15,244 bases of DNA from positions 1-15,244 of the forward strand of contig JAEXRM010000015.1 in the NCBI GenBank assembly GCA_023440865.1, read 5' to 3'. The notes beneath the pieces were generated by a model. That model was not told where the DNA came from and ran no database searches. It worked only from the letters and a program-made list of their open reading frames with translations. The position numbers and the translations under genes were made by a program. Below, piece after piece: positions 5,926 through 13,237 of this stretch (positions are counted from its first letter, which is position 1; every line of letters begins with the position of its first letter). The stretch is from Bacillota bacterium. Its GTDB lineage: Bacteria > Bacillota > Clostridia > DSM-8532.

Positions 5926-6990
5926 TCAACGCGCCAGAATCCAAGCGGCGAGGTCGGATATGGGCCCTTCGTCAACCGTGCGGGGCTTGAGCAGATCAAT
6001 CGGGTCATCCTTCCCCTCGCCGGCCAGCAGCAGGTGGTTCAGTGCCGCGTAATGCTTGACGGTGACGTCCTTCGAACCGGTCAGCGCTTTCTGCCAGCGC
6101 TCCGCGCTTTCGGGCAGCACGTTGTAGTCACGGTCTCCCTGCAGTATCAGGACCGGCTTGGTGATTGCCGCAGCCTGCGCGAGCGGATCGTTGTTGTACA
6201 GGTCCAGCCAGTAGGAGGCAGGCGCGCCGAGCACGTCCCCCTCGGCCTTCCTGGTTCCGTCGATCATCTCCCGTATTCTCGCCACGCCCGCTTCGGCCTG
6301 GTTCAACGCGGTCTTCTCGTCCTCGTCCGTCTTGCCGTCCAGACCGAACAGATAGTTGTACTGGCGGAGCAGCTCGTCGGCCAGGAAGGCATTGCTGCCC
6401 GCAAGCAGGATGTAGCCGGCCGGCAGGGATTCGGCCGCGTCGATGCGCGGAATCGCCGTTCCGCCGAGGCTGTGCCCCAGCACGAACACGCGTGCCGGAT
6501 CAATGCGGGCATCCTTCTCCACCAGTGCCAGCGCATCATGGACGTTCGGCAGGTATTCCTCATTGAGGGTGAGGGTGTCGGCAAACTGCTTGAACAGCTT
6601 GGGGTTTTCCTTGGTGATCTTGTTGTAGCGGAGCGAGGCGACTCCCTTGGCTGCGAGACCCTGCGCGATGTCGCGGAATGGCTTGTTGCTGTAGAGGGTT
6701 TCATCCATGTCGTTCGGTCCGCTGCCGGAAACGAGCACCACGAGCGGAAACGCGGCGCCGTCCGCTTGTGCGGCGGGCAGGCAGAGCTTGCCCTTGACAG
6801 CCCAGTCGCCGGTGCCAAGGGTGACATCCTCCTCGACGAAGACCGACGGGCTGCCTGACGCGGAGGCGTCCGGTGCCGGCTGCCCCTGGCCGCAGGCGGA
6901 CAGCGCAATGGCGAGCAGGAGAACGGACAGCAGGACGAGCGCCGGCAGGCGACGCATGGGGTGGAGGCTGGCACGCTGGCATGACTTCAT
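5926..6990 (-). CDS. Lipoprotein alpha/beta hydrolase
   Basis: A predicted cell-surface serine hydrolase of 354 residues; the substrate is unknown. The N-terminus has a lipoprotein signal peptide: basic residues (MKSCQRASLHPMRR), a leucine-rich core and the lipobox LSAC with the lipidated Cys at 33. A Ser/Asp/Ala-rich tether follows. The hydrolase fold shows the oxyanion-type strand LVVLVSGSGPND (83-94), the nucleophile elbow GHSLGG (S174), LQGDRDYNV (D286 or D288 as the acid) and NHLLLAG (H319). The pattern resembles esterase/S9-like hydrolases found next to DUF3887 domains. I chose the ATG at 6988-6990 because AAGGAT lies 8-9 bp upstream and the signal peptide starts there; the upstream extension to 7095 is unlike a protein start. 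It is convergent with sigH (45 bp apart) and downstream of the DUF1648 gene. Confidence 0.88.
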   Translation of the reverse strand: MKSCQRASLHPMRRLPALVLLSVLLLAIALSACGQGQPAPDASASGSPSVFVEEDVTLGTGDWAVKGKLCLPAAQADGAAFPLVVLVSGSGPNDMDETLYSNKPFRDIAQGLAAKGVASLRYNKITKENPKLFKQFADTLTLNEEYLPNVHDALALVEKDARIDPARVFVLGHSLGGTAIPRIDAAESLPAGYILLAGSNAFLADELLRQYNYLFGLDGKTDEDEKTALNQAEAGVARIREMIDGTRKAEGDVLGAPASYWLDLYNNDPLAQAAAITKPVLILQGDRDYNVLPESAERWQKALTGSKDVTVKHYAALNHLLLAGEGKDDPIDLLKPRTVDEGPISDLAAWILAR

Positions 6991-7032
6991 GTGTCGGTAT
7001 CCTTTCTTACGCGCGGGCGTGTGTTCCGATTC

Positions 7033-7064
7033 CGGCGGCCTCATGCTCATGGTCGGCCGCCGGT
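7033..7064. repeat. Inverted repeat between the DUF1648 gene and the hydrolase gene
   Basis: CCGGCGGCC (7033-7041) pairs with GGCCGCCGG (7056-7064) across a 14-nt loop. It sits in the 165-bp gap after the DUF1648 stop and about 40 bp before the hydrolase start. It has no T-run, so it could be a weak or Rho-assisted terminator, an mRNA-processing hairpin or chance in GC-rich DNA. A smaller hairpin, TCCGGC/GCCGGA, is at 7088-7102. Confidence 0.4.
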
Positions 7065-7155
7065 GCCCGCGCATCGATGCGTGTGTGTCCGGCAAGGCCG
7101 GATGGATGGTGCATGTCTGGCATGAGGGGCGTGTCTTTGTTCGGATGATGGAAGC

Positions 7156-8280
7156 CTATGGCAGCAGGGCGGGGAGAAACAGGCTGCCGGCGATCAGTGC
7201 CAGCAGCACCCCGACGACCGCCCAGGACAGGGGGCGGCCGAAGTTCATGGTCCAGCCGATGCCGAACCGCTTCTCCAGGAACAGGGCGGGATCCTCCGGG
7301 TTGAAATAGAAAACGCCGAGCTTCCAGTGCCTGTCATCGTTCCGGTTGATGACCACGCCGTTTTCCCTGGCGGTCACGGTGCCCAGCCGCGAGCCGCCCT
7401 GGCCGTAGCGGACGGAAAGCCACACGGCACCGCCAACCACGCCGATGCAGACGGCCACGGTGATGGAGAGGAACCAGGAGGCGGGCACCCGTGCGAGCAT
7501 GGACAGCGGAATCAGGATGAACATCCAGCACATGGCATTGCCCGAGGCCAGGATGAAGGCGGACCATGCGTACCGGAACCGGCGGTTCTGCTCGGCGCTT
7601 GCCTCCGGTTGGGCCGGATCGATCTGCTGCTTCGACTTGCGGATGGAGATCCAGGCGAAGGCGAACACCACCAGCATGAGCAGCTGCATGACGGGCCCCG
7701 TCAGGAACGTGCCGGGCTGCTTGGGCGACCAGGCGTCCGCGACCCCCATGCCGTTGAAGTGCGTCGGCACCGGATCGGGCGCCCCGTTGTAGAACAGGGC
7801 GATCGCCAGCAGCGAAGCGGGTACGGAAAGCACCATCGGCACGAACCACAGCGGGGAGGGGGATGTCTTGCCATGCTGGAATTCGGTCCGGATGCTGACG
7901 AGATTGTCGGCGGTCCTGTCCCAGTCGGTGCCGGCCTTGAGCCTGCGCATGCGCCTGTGGCCGATCAGGTAGAGCACGCCGAAACCGATGATCAGCGCGC
8001 AAAGGGAGCCCGTGTAGCCGAGTGCCGGCCAGGGGGTGTCGAGATCCCACAGGAGGAAGGACAGGCACGCGGGGACCGCGGCCGCGATGGTCAGGAGCGT
8101 GCCGGATCGCTCATAACGCCGCCGGATCTCCGATACCGGGGGGGAGGCCCATTCCCTGGCGGGAATGGAAATGCCGAATGATAGCGACTTTCGGCTCAGG
8201 CGCGGATACAGGATCATGAGGGCGGCACTGAACGAAAAGGTTGCCACAAACATCGCAATGAGCAGAATCGAGGCTGTCAT
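7156..8280 (-). CDS. DUF1648/DUF5808-domain multi-pass membrane protein
   Basis: A 374-residue integral membrane protein with about eight hydrophobic segments (about 3-25, 59-77, 87-107, 142-163, 195-212, 238-262, 267-291 and 351-371). The DUF1648 signature DPVPTHFNGMGVADAWSPK (169-187) follows a transmembrane segment, and a soluble insert with NRNDDRHWKLGVFYFNPED (312-330) matches DUF5808. DUF1648 occurs in SdpI-type immunity proteins and in regulators' partner membrane proteins; the exact role here is unknown. I chose the ATG at 8278-8280 because GGAAG lies about 8 bp upstream; a GTG at 8287-8289 is possible. It starts 5 bp after the GntR stop, so the two are one operon, a common pairing in Bacillota. 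It ends in TAG. Confidence 0.88.
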   Translation of the reverse strand: MTASILLIAMFVATFSFSAALMILYPRLSRKSLSFGISIPAREWASPPVSEIRRRYERSGTLLTIAAAVPACLSFLLWDLDTPWPALGYTGSLCALIIGFGVLYLIGHRRMRRLKAGTDWDRTADNLVSIRTEFQHGKTSPSPLWFVPMVLSVPASLLAIALFYNGAPDPVPTHFNGMGVADAWSPKQPGTFLTGPVMQLLMLVVFAFAWISIRKSKQQIDPAQPEASAEQNRRFRYAWSAFILASGNAMCWMFILIPLSMLARVPASWFLSITVAVCIGVVGGAVWLSVRYGQGGSRLGTVTARENGVVINRNDDRHWKLGVFYFNPEDPALFLEKRFGIGWTMNFGRPLSWAVVGVLLALIAGSLFLPALLP

Positions 8281-8285
8281 GCTGA

Positions 8286-8711
8286 TCACTTCCCTTCCGG
8301 TTGCGCTTGCGATTGTGCCTGTGTGGGCGGATCATGGTCGAATGACCCGTATTGGCGGCTTACGACGGCGACAAGCTCCTCGAGCGGCACGCCGCGGCAA
8401 CGTGCCTGTGCGACGACCGGCAGCAGCACCGACTCCAGCTGCTGCCGGTACGCCGGTGTTTCCTGGCGGTTGCGGGGATCGCTCACCACGACGCCCCGTT
8501 GCCGGTGGGCGGTCAGGAAGCCCTCCTGGCGGAGCAGGTTGTAGACCTTGTTGACCGTGTGCAGGTTGATGCCGAGATCGGCACCGAACTGGCGGACGGA
8601 CGGCAATTGCTCCCCCGGCCGGAGACGGCCGTCCGCGATGCCAAGGATCAACTGGTCACGCAGCTGCTGGTAGATGGGGATGTCGGCGTTCAGATCGATC
8701 CGGATGGTCAT
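8286..8711 (-). CDS. GntR-family transcriptional regulator (YtrA-like)
   Basis: A 141-residue DNA-binding repressor. Residues 10-77 are the GntR winged helix: PIYQQLRDQLILGIADGRL, PGEQLPSVRQFGADLGIN, HTVNKVYNLLRQEG and the wing TAHRQRGVVV. The C-terminal part is a short helical segment of about 45 residues with no large ligand domain, as in the YtrA subgroup, followed by a Gln-rich tail. The ATG at 8709-8711 has a full SD, AAAGGAGG, six bases upstream; longer upstream frames read through the promoter. It is the first gene of the operon with the DUF1648 protein and is divergent from zapA. The palindrome at its promoter suggests autoregulation. The signal it senses is unknown. Confidence 0.93.
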   Translation of the reverse strand: MTIRIDLNADIPIYQQLRDQLILGIADGRLRPGEQLPSVRQFGADLGINLHTVNKVYNLLRQEGFLTAHRQRGVVVSDPRNRQETPAYRQQLESVLLPVVAQARCRGVPLEELVAVVSRQYGSFDHDPPTQAQSQAQPEGK

Positions 8712-8733
8712 GGGCGCCTCCTTTCGGCCATCT

Positions 8734-8771
8734 GTTATATTCATACTATAACAAAACGCTATTGTCTGCAA
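8734..8771 (-). promoter_or_regulatory. Promoter and palindromic operator of the gntR operon
   Basis: On the minus strand, -35 TTGCAG (complement of 8766-8771) is followed by TAGTAT at 17 bp (8743-8748) or TATAGT at 15 bp (8745-8750). The inverted repeat GTTATA-N7-TATAAC (8734-8752) overlaps the -10 and the start region, a usual place and type of symmetry for a YtrA-class GntR operator. That it binds the adjacent regulator is inference. Confidence 0.65.
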
Positions 8772-8811
8772 CGGATCCCACAGCGTGATGAAGCACATCG
8801 CGGGATCCGCG

Positions 8812-8820
8812 TGGTATAAT
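8812..8820 (+). promoter_or_regulatory. Extended -10 promoter for zapA
   Basis: TGGTATAAT: a consensus -10 TATAAT (8815-8820) with a TGN extension and no convincing -35. The predicted start near 8827 gives a leader of about 45 nt to zapA. It also shows that frames beginning at 8785 start too early. Confidence 0.7.
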
Positions 8821-8871
8821 GGAAACAAACCGCAATGCCGGCAGTTGGAAAACACCGGGGGGGAGGGCATG

Positions 8872-9303
8872 ATGGGCGAACCGAGCAGGGTTGTCGTGAC
8901 GATCGCGGGCATGGAGTACACGCTGCGCGGCGAGGAGCCGCCGGAGTACATCCAGCGTGTCGCCGGTCTTGTGGACCGCAAGACGCGCGAAATCCTCAAG
9001 GCCGATCCTTCGCTCAGCGTCACGCAGACGGCCGTGCTCGCCTCCATCAACCTCGGTGACGAGGCGCTGCGCCAGCATCACGCCGCGGAAACGCACCTGC
9101 GCAAGGCGCGCGAGCTGGAAAAACGGCTGGAGGCAGCCGACGAGGAAGCGGAGGCGTTGCGCCGCGAGATCACGGCGGCGCGCGAGAGCATGGCCCGCAT
9201 GAAAAAGGAAATGGTGCGGTGCGAAGCGGAGAACCGCGCCCTGCGCGAACAGCTGCATCGGATCGAGGGCCGTCCCGCCGGTGCGGGCGGCGGGTCGGAA
9301 TGA
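8872..9303 (+). CDS. zapA: Cell division protein ZapA
   Basis: ZapA binds FtsZ and bundles its filaments at the division ring. Residues 6-65 carry the ZapA pattern: VVVTIAGMEYTLRGEEPPEYIQRVA, VDRKTREIL, and TAVLASINLGDEAL, which starts the long helix. Residues from about 70 to 135 are a charged Glu/Lys/Arg-rich coiled coil, longer than in B. subtilis ZapA (143 against about 85 residues), ending in a Gly-rich tail. Two ATGs are adjacent (8869 and 8872). The second was chosen because GGAGG (8862-8866) lies 5 bp from it and only 2 bp from the first. It is the first gene of a probable operon with the membrane coiled-coil protein and the U32 protein; zapA next to a U32 gene is a familiar arrangement in Clostridia. 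Confidence 0.92.
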   Translation: MGEPSRVVVTIAGMEYTLRGEEPPEYIQRVAGLVDRKTREILKADPSLSVTQTAVLASINLGDEALRQHHAAETHLRKARELEKRLEAADEEAEALRREITAARESMARMKKEMVRCEAENRALREQLHRIEGRPAGAGGGSE

Positions 9304-9345
9304 CGCGCAAACCATCATGACCCGAAGGAGAACGGAGGTTGTTTC

Positions 9346-9912
9346 ATGGATCGGATCATCACATGGGGAGAGCTCATCACCATCGTCCTGTTCCTGCTGG
9401 GGGCCGCCCTGCTGTTCTACCTCGTGCTGGCGGCCGCGAACCTGGTCCGCATGCTGCGCAATGCGAACCGCATGATCGACCAGATCCGTCCCAGCGTGGA
9501 AAAGACGGTGAAGAGCCTGCCGGAGATTTCCGAGAACGCGGCGAAGATCACCACGCTGGTCAAGGACAACATGGAGAGCGTCACCAAGGTGATGCAGAAC
9601 GTGGGCAAGATCTCGGATTCGGCCAAGTCCGCCGCGGACATCATCCAGAAGGACATCATCGTCAAGGCCAAGGGGCTGCTCGATGTCGCGGACGGCGTGC
9701 GCCGCTATTTCGTCAAGAAAAAGGGCGACGCGGGCCGCAAGGCGACCGGCGCGAAGCCCGGCAGCGCCGTGTACCGCTACTCCTACCGCAAGGGACAGGA
9801 CAACCCCGAGGAAGTGGTCGTGGTCAAGCGCGAGGACGAAACGCCCGATCCGGCGGATGCCATCAGTCCCGACAAGGATGCATATGTTGCCCAAGAGCAA
9901 CCGAAAGGCTGA
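9346..9912 (+). CDS. Single-pass membrane protein with cytoplasmic coiled coil (DUF948-like)
   Basis: A 188-residue protein of unknown function. The short N-terminus (MDRIITWGE) leads into one hydrophobic helix at about 9-33. An amphipathic helical stretch with heptad-like spacing follows (about 38-120, rich in Asn, Lys, Ser and Ile, such as MIDQIRPSVEKTV and NMESVTKVMQNVGKISDSAKSA). The basic segment VKKKGDAGRKATG comes next, then a charged, probably disordered tail. The architecture resembles DUF948 proteins, but the similarity is judged by eye. The start is clear, with GGAGG (9334-9338) seven bases before the ATG. It begins 42 bp after zapA and ends 3 bp before the U32 gene, so it is co-transcribed with both. 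A division-site or envelope role is an inference from its neighbours. Confidence 0.85.
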   Translation: MDRIITWGELITIVLFLLGAALLFYLVLAAANLVRMLRNANRMIDQIRPSVEKTVKSLPEISENAAKITTLVKDNMESVTKVMQNVGKISDSAKSAADIIQKDIIVKAKGLLDVADGVRRYFVKKKGDAGRKATGAKPGSAVYRYSYRKGQDNPEEVVVVKREDETPDPADAISPDKDAYVAQEQPKG

Positions 9913-9915
9913 TTC

Positions 9916-12555
9916 ATGACCAACCATGCCCCTGCCATGGAACTTCTGGCGCCGGCTGGAACGGAGGCGGCATTCCGGGCCGCGCTCCACAACGGTGCGG
10001 ACGCCATCTATCTCGGTGCCGGCTCCCATCATGCCAGGCAACATGCAGGCGGGTTCTCCGAACCCGTCTTTTTCTCGCTCGTCGACGAGGCGCATGCGGC
10101 CGGCGTCCGGGTCTATCTCACGCTCAACACGCTCCTGACGGGAACCGAGCTCGAGACAGCCTTCTCGTGGGCGGAACGGGCCTGGTCGGGCGGCGTGGAC
10201 GCGCTCATTGTGCAGGACATCGGCCTGGTGAGGTTGCTGCGTGCCCGCCGTCCTGACATGGTGCTGCATGCGAGCACACAAATGTCGCTTCACAATCTGG
10301 AGGGCGTGCTGGCGGCGCAGGAGGCGGGCATTGCCCGCGTCGTGCTGGCCCGCGAGCTGTCCCTGCACGACATTGCCGCCATCCGGGCCGGATCCGGTGT
10401 CGAGCTCGAGGTGTTCGGACATGGCGCGCTGTGTGTCTCCCACTCCGGCCAATGCCTCATGTCCAGCCTCATTGGCGGACGCAGCGGCAACCGGGGCAAC
10501 TGCGCGCAGCCATGCCGCCTGCCCTGGAAGCTGACGACTGCGGGCACTGCGGGTTTCCCGGGAGCCGCCGGTCGGCCGGGCGCACCAACAGGAGCGGTGG
10601 CGGCCGAGGGCTACCTGTTGAGCATGAAGGACCTGATGACACTGCCGCTGCTGCCGGCATTGCAGGCGGCCGGCGTCACCTCCCTGAAGCTCGAGGGCCG
10701 GATGAAATCGCCGGAATATGTGGCGATCGTGACCGGGGTCTACCGGCGGCATCTGGATCGGCTTGCGCGGGACGGCGCAGCCGGGTATGCGGTCGATCCG
10801 CAGGACGAGAAGGACTTGCGTCAGATCTTCAACCGTGGCGGCTTCACGGCCCGGTATCTGCGGGGGAACTCGATCCCCATGCCGGCGGATTCGTCCGCAA
10901 CAGGGCAGGCGGCTGCTGCGCCCGCGTCTGTGAAGTCCGCCGTGCAGCGAGGCGCCCATCCGGCCCAGCCGACGGAATCGGAAACGCAGGGAGGGTTGTG
11001 GGACGCATCGCTGGTGGATCCCGTGCATCCGAAGCATCTGGGCGTCCGCGTCGGGACGGTGCGTTCCTGGCGCGCCCCCTATGCCGAGGTGCACCTGACG
11101 GAGGACATGTCGCTCGGCGACGGACTCGAGGTGCATACGGGTGGAAAGGGCGGCGGCAGTGTCGTTTCCACCATGCTGACCGCCATCCTCGACCGGGGGT
11201 CGCATGTAAGGGAAACCTCCGGGTCCCGCAACGTTTTGCTGGGTGACATCCGGGAGCCGGTGCATCCAGGCGACGCCGTGTACCGCACGTCACGGAAAAG
11301 CCAGCTCGCGGCGGCGGCCGAGACGGCGGCGCACTGGCAGGTGCGGCGGGTGGCGCTTTCCATGGTCTTCACCCTGCGGAGCGGGTCGCCGGCACGCCTG
11401 CTGGTGACCGATCCCGCAGGACACGCGGTCACGGTCGAATCGACGGCTGCGGCGGAACCCGCGCGCGAACGGCCTCTAGACGCGGCGCGGGTGTGCGGAC
11501 AGCTCGCCAAGTCGGGAGATGCCGCCTGGCACGTGCAGGATGTTTCCGTGGACCTCGATGGCATCGGCACGCTGCCGGTCAGGGAAATCAACGCGATGCG
11601 CCGACAGGCGCTCGAGGCGTTGACAGGGATCCGCGTGCTGGCGGGCAGGCATCCGGCGGGCGGACTCCCGGCAGGGCCGGAAACCGCGGACCACGGTTCC
11701 GCCTGTCCGGACATGATGCCTGTGGCACGCACGCCCCTGCCGGTTGGGACGGAACGCATCACGCTGGCATTTGCCCTGCCGCCGTCCGTCGCATGGATCG
11801 CCGAGGCCCTGCGTGCCATCCCTGCCGACACCGTCAGGCTCCTGGTGCCGCCGATGTCGCCCGATGCGTTCGCCACGCTGACCGAGGCGCTGCCGTATCC
11901 CGTATGGATCCGCACGCCTTCGGTTCTGCCCGGAGAGCGGGTCGAAGCCCTGTCAAGCCGCATCTCGCCCCTGCTGGCGCGGGCGGCGGGCCTTTCGGCC
12001 GGCAATCCCGGCACGCTGCGCCTGCTGCGCGCGCTTGCGCCGTCACATCCCGTGATGGCGGACTTCGGCATGAACCTGTGGAACCGATGGGCCATCGAGC
12101 AGGCTGCGGCATGGGGTGCCGACCTGGCACTGCTCTCGCCGGAGTTGCCGGCGGAGGCGATGCCGACGCTTGCGGCGGGGCAAGGGGCACAGGGCGCAAG
12201 GACCGGGCAGGCCGGCGGGCCGCTTGCGATTCCCGTGTCCGACTGGGCATATGGGCGCATGCCCGTCATGACGATGGCGCATTGCCCGGGTTCGCTGGCG
12301 GGCCCGTGCGACAGGCGCTGCGGTGCCTGCCCGCACCGAGCCGGCGTGCTGACCGACCGCGCGGGCGCGCCCTTCCCGTGGATCCGCGATCCGATGACCG
12401 AAACGACGACCGTATTCCATCACCGCGCCATCCGGAAACGGCGGGAGGAGCGGTTCCCGCAGGCTGCATGCCTGCATGTGCTGGTGACGGACGAGTCCGC
12501 TGCAGCCGTGGGCGCGATCCTGGCGGACCTACTGTCGGAGTTGCCGGCGATTTGA
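9916..12555 (+). CDS. U32 family peptidase with DUF3656 region (RlhA/TrhP-like)
   Basis: An 879-residue member of family U32. Members are annotated as collagenase-like proteases, but characterised ones (E. coli RlhA, TrhP) are needed for RNA hydroxylation (23S rRNA ho5C, tRNA ho5U). MELLAPAG (8-15) opens the barrel domain. The U32 signature EVFGHGALCVSHSGQC (165-180) holds C173 and C180, and GNRGNCAQPCR holds C196 and C200; together these are the probable iron-sulfur ligands. The middle region fits DUF3656, and near the C-terminus is a second cysteine cluster (AHCPG...CDRRCGACP). It is larger than E. coli RlhA (about 650), partly through Gly/Ala/Pro-rich inserts near 208-232 and 325-355. The ATG follows the previous stop by 3 bp with a weak AAAGG; MELL at residue 8 is an alternative start. 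RlhA-like RNA modification is a guess from the domain layout. Confidence 0.9.
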   Translation: MTNHAPAMELLAPAGTEAAFRAALHNGADAIYLGAGSHHARQHAGGFSEPVFFSLVDEAHAAGVRVYLTLNTLLTGTELETAFSWAERAWSGGVDALIVQDIGLVRLLRARRPDMVLHASTQMSLHNLEGVLAAQEAGIARVVLARELSLHDIAAIRAGSGVELEVFGHGALCVSHSGQCLMSSLIGGRSGNRGNCAQPCRLPWKLTTAGTAGFPGAAGRPGAPTGAVAAEGYLLSMKDLMTLPLLPALQAAGVTSLKLEGRMKSPEYVAIVTGVYRRHLDRLARDGAAGYAVDPQDEKDLRQIFNRGGFTARYLRGNSIPMPADSSATGQAAAAPASVKSAVQRGAHPAQPTESETQGGLWDASLVDPVHPKHLGVRVGTVRSWRAPYAEVHLTEDMSLGDGLEVHTGGKGGGSVVSTMLTAILDRGSHVRETSGSRNVLLGDIREPVHPGDAVYRTSRKSQLAAAAETAAHWQVRRVALSMVFTLRSGSPARLLVTDPAGHAVTVESTAAAEPARERPLDAARVCGQLAKSGDAAWHVQDVSVDLDGIGTLPVREINAMRRQALEALTGIRVLAGRHPAGGLPAGPETADHGSACPDMMPVARTPLPVGTERITLAFALPPSVAWIAEALRAIPADTVRLLVPPMSPDAFATLTEALPYPVWIRTPSVLPGERVEALSSRISPLLARAAGLSAGNPGTLRLLRALAPSHPVMADFGMNLWNRWAIEQAAAWGADLALLSPELPAEAMPTLAAGQGAQGARTGQAGGPLAIPVSDWAYGRMPVMTMAHCPGSLAGPCDRRCGACPHRAGVLTDRAGAPFPWIRDPMTETTTVFHHRAIRKRREERFPQAACLHVLVTDESAAAVGAILADLLSELPAI

Positions 12556-12561
12556 TATGAT
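12553..12561 (+). promoter_or_regulatory. Extended -10 promoter for dut
   Basis: TGATATGAT places the -10 TATGAT (12556-12561) and its TG extension across the stop codon of the U32 gene. There is no good -35. The leader of about 75 nt can pair CGGCTCG (12586-12592) with CGAGCCG (12621-12627) just before the SD, though with a 28-nt loop. Confidence 0.5.
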
Positions 12562-12642
12562 GATACCGGTGGGCAAGCCGGCACGCGGCTCGTTCATCCA
12601 TGCCGCCATACGCAAGAAAGCGAGCCGACAGGAGAGGTCGTG

Positions 12643-13140
12643 ATGAACAAAGTGGAAGTCTATGTCGAAGTGTGCCGCGAGGGCGCCATCCTGCCTGCCT
12701 ACGCCCATGACTGGGATGCGGGCATGGATGTCTGCGCGGCGGAGGAGGTCGTCATCGGCCCCGGTGACACGCTCATCGTGCCGACCGGCTTGAAGTTCGC
12801 CATTCCGGACGGGTATGAAATCCAGGTGCGGCCGCGCAGCGGCATCTCCTCGCGCACGCCCATCCGCATCTCGAATTCCCCCGGCACCATCGACAGCGGA
12901 TACCGCGACGAGCTGGGCATCATCGTGACCAACACCTCCGAGATATGCAGCTACAGCTACGATGACAACATTCCCCTCCACTCCCACGGCAACCGCAAGG
13001 GCAACTACATGATCCGCAAGGGCGACCGCATTGCGCAGCTGGTGCTCAAGGAGGTGCCGCGCATGGTGCTCACCGTGGTGCCGGATGTATCCGCAATCGG
13101 CACCAACCGCGGCGGCGGATTCGGGTCATCGGGCGTATGA
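12643..13140 (+). CDS. dut: Deoxyuridine 5'-triphosphate nucleotidohydrolase (dUTPase, trimeric)
   Basis: Hydrolyses dUTP to dUMP and PPi, keeping uracil out of DNA and feeding dTMP synthesis. All five trimeric-dUTPase motifs are present in 165 residues: motif 1 HDWDAGMDV (22-30), motif 2 RPRSGIS (63-69), motif 3 GTIDSGYRDE (81-90; catalytic D84 and stacking Y87), motif 4 GDRIAQLVL (127-135) and the P-loop-like motif 5 NRGGGFGSSG (155-164). Between motifs 3 and 4 is an insertion of about 20 residues (around 98-122, with SYSYDDNIPLHSHGNRKG) compared with short bacterial enzymes. The ATG at 12643 has AGGAG 8 bp upstream; a GTG directly before it (12640) is possible. It is separated from the peptidase gene by a terminator. 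Confidence 0.96.
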   Translation: MNKVEVYVEVCREGAILPAYAHDWDAGMDVCAAEEVVIGPGDTLIVPTGLKFAIPDGYEIQVRPRSGISSRTPIRISNSPGTIDSGYRDELGIIVTNTSEICSYSYDDNIPLHSHGNRKGNYMIRKGDRIAQLVLKEVPRMVLTVVPDVSAIGTNRGGGFGSSGV

Positions 13141-13175
13141 ACGGGAGCCCCGCCCTCTGACGCCACAAGCCCCGG

Positions 13176-13200
13176 CCGGCGGACGCACCGCCGGTCTTTT
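13176..13200 (+). terminator. Rho-independent terminator after dut
   Basis: CCGGCGG (13176-13182) and CCGCCGG (13188-13194) form a 7-bp all-GC stem with a 5-nt loop, followed by TCTTTT. It starts 35 bp after the dut stop and about 40 bp before the next start codon. Confidence 0.8.
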
Positions 13201-13237
13201 CATGAAACCGCGCATTGGCGCGGCACAGGAGGTCAGC

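Noticed and set aside
5890..6858. Long plus-strand frame across the hydrolase gene
   Set aside because: It is the antisense shadow of a clear lipoprotein hydrolase with signal peptide and catalytic motifs. It has no SD, and its composition reflects GC bias.
8785..8868. Upstream start for zapA
   Set aside because: It begins before the extended -10 at 8812-8820, has no SD and lies ahead of the conserved ZapA domain.
8746..11265. Very long minus-strand frame (over 800 codons) opposite zapA and the U32 gene
   Set aside because: It runs antisense to three well-supported genes and their promoter, is rich in His/Arg/Gly as GC-rich shadows are, and shows no family motif.
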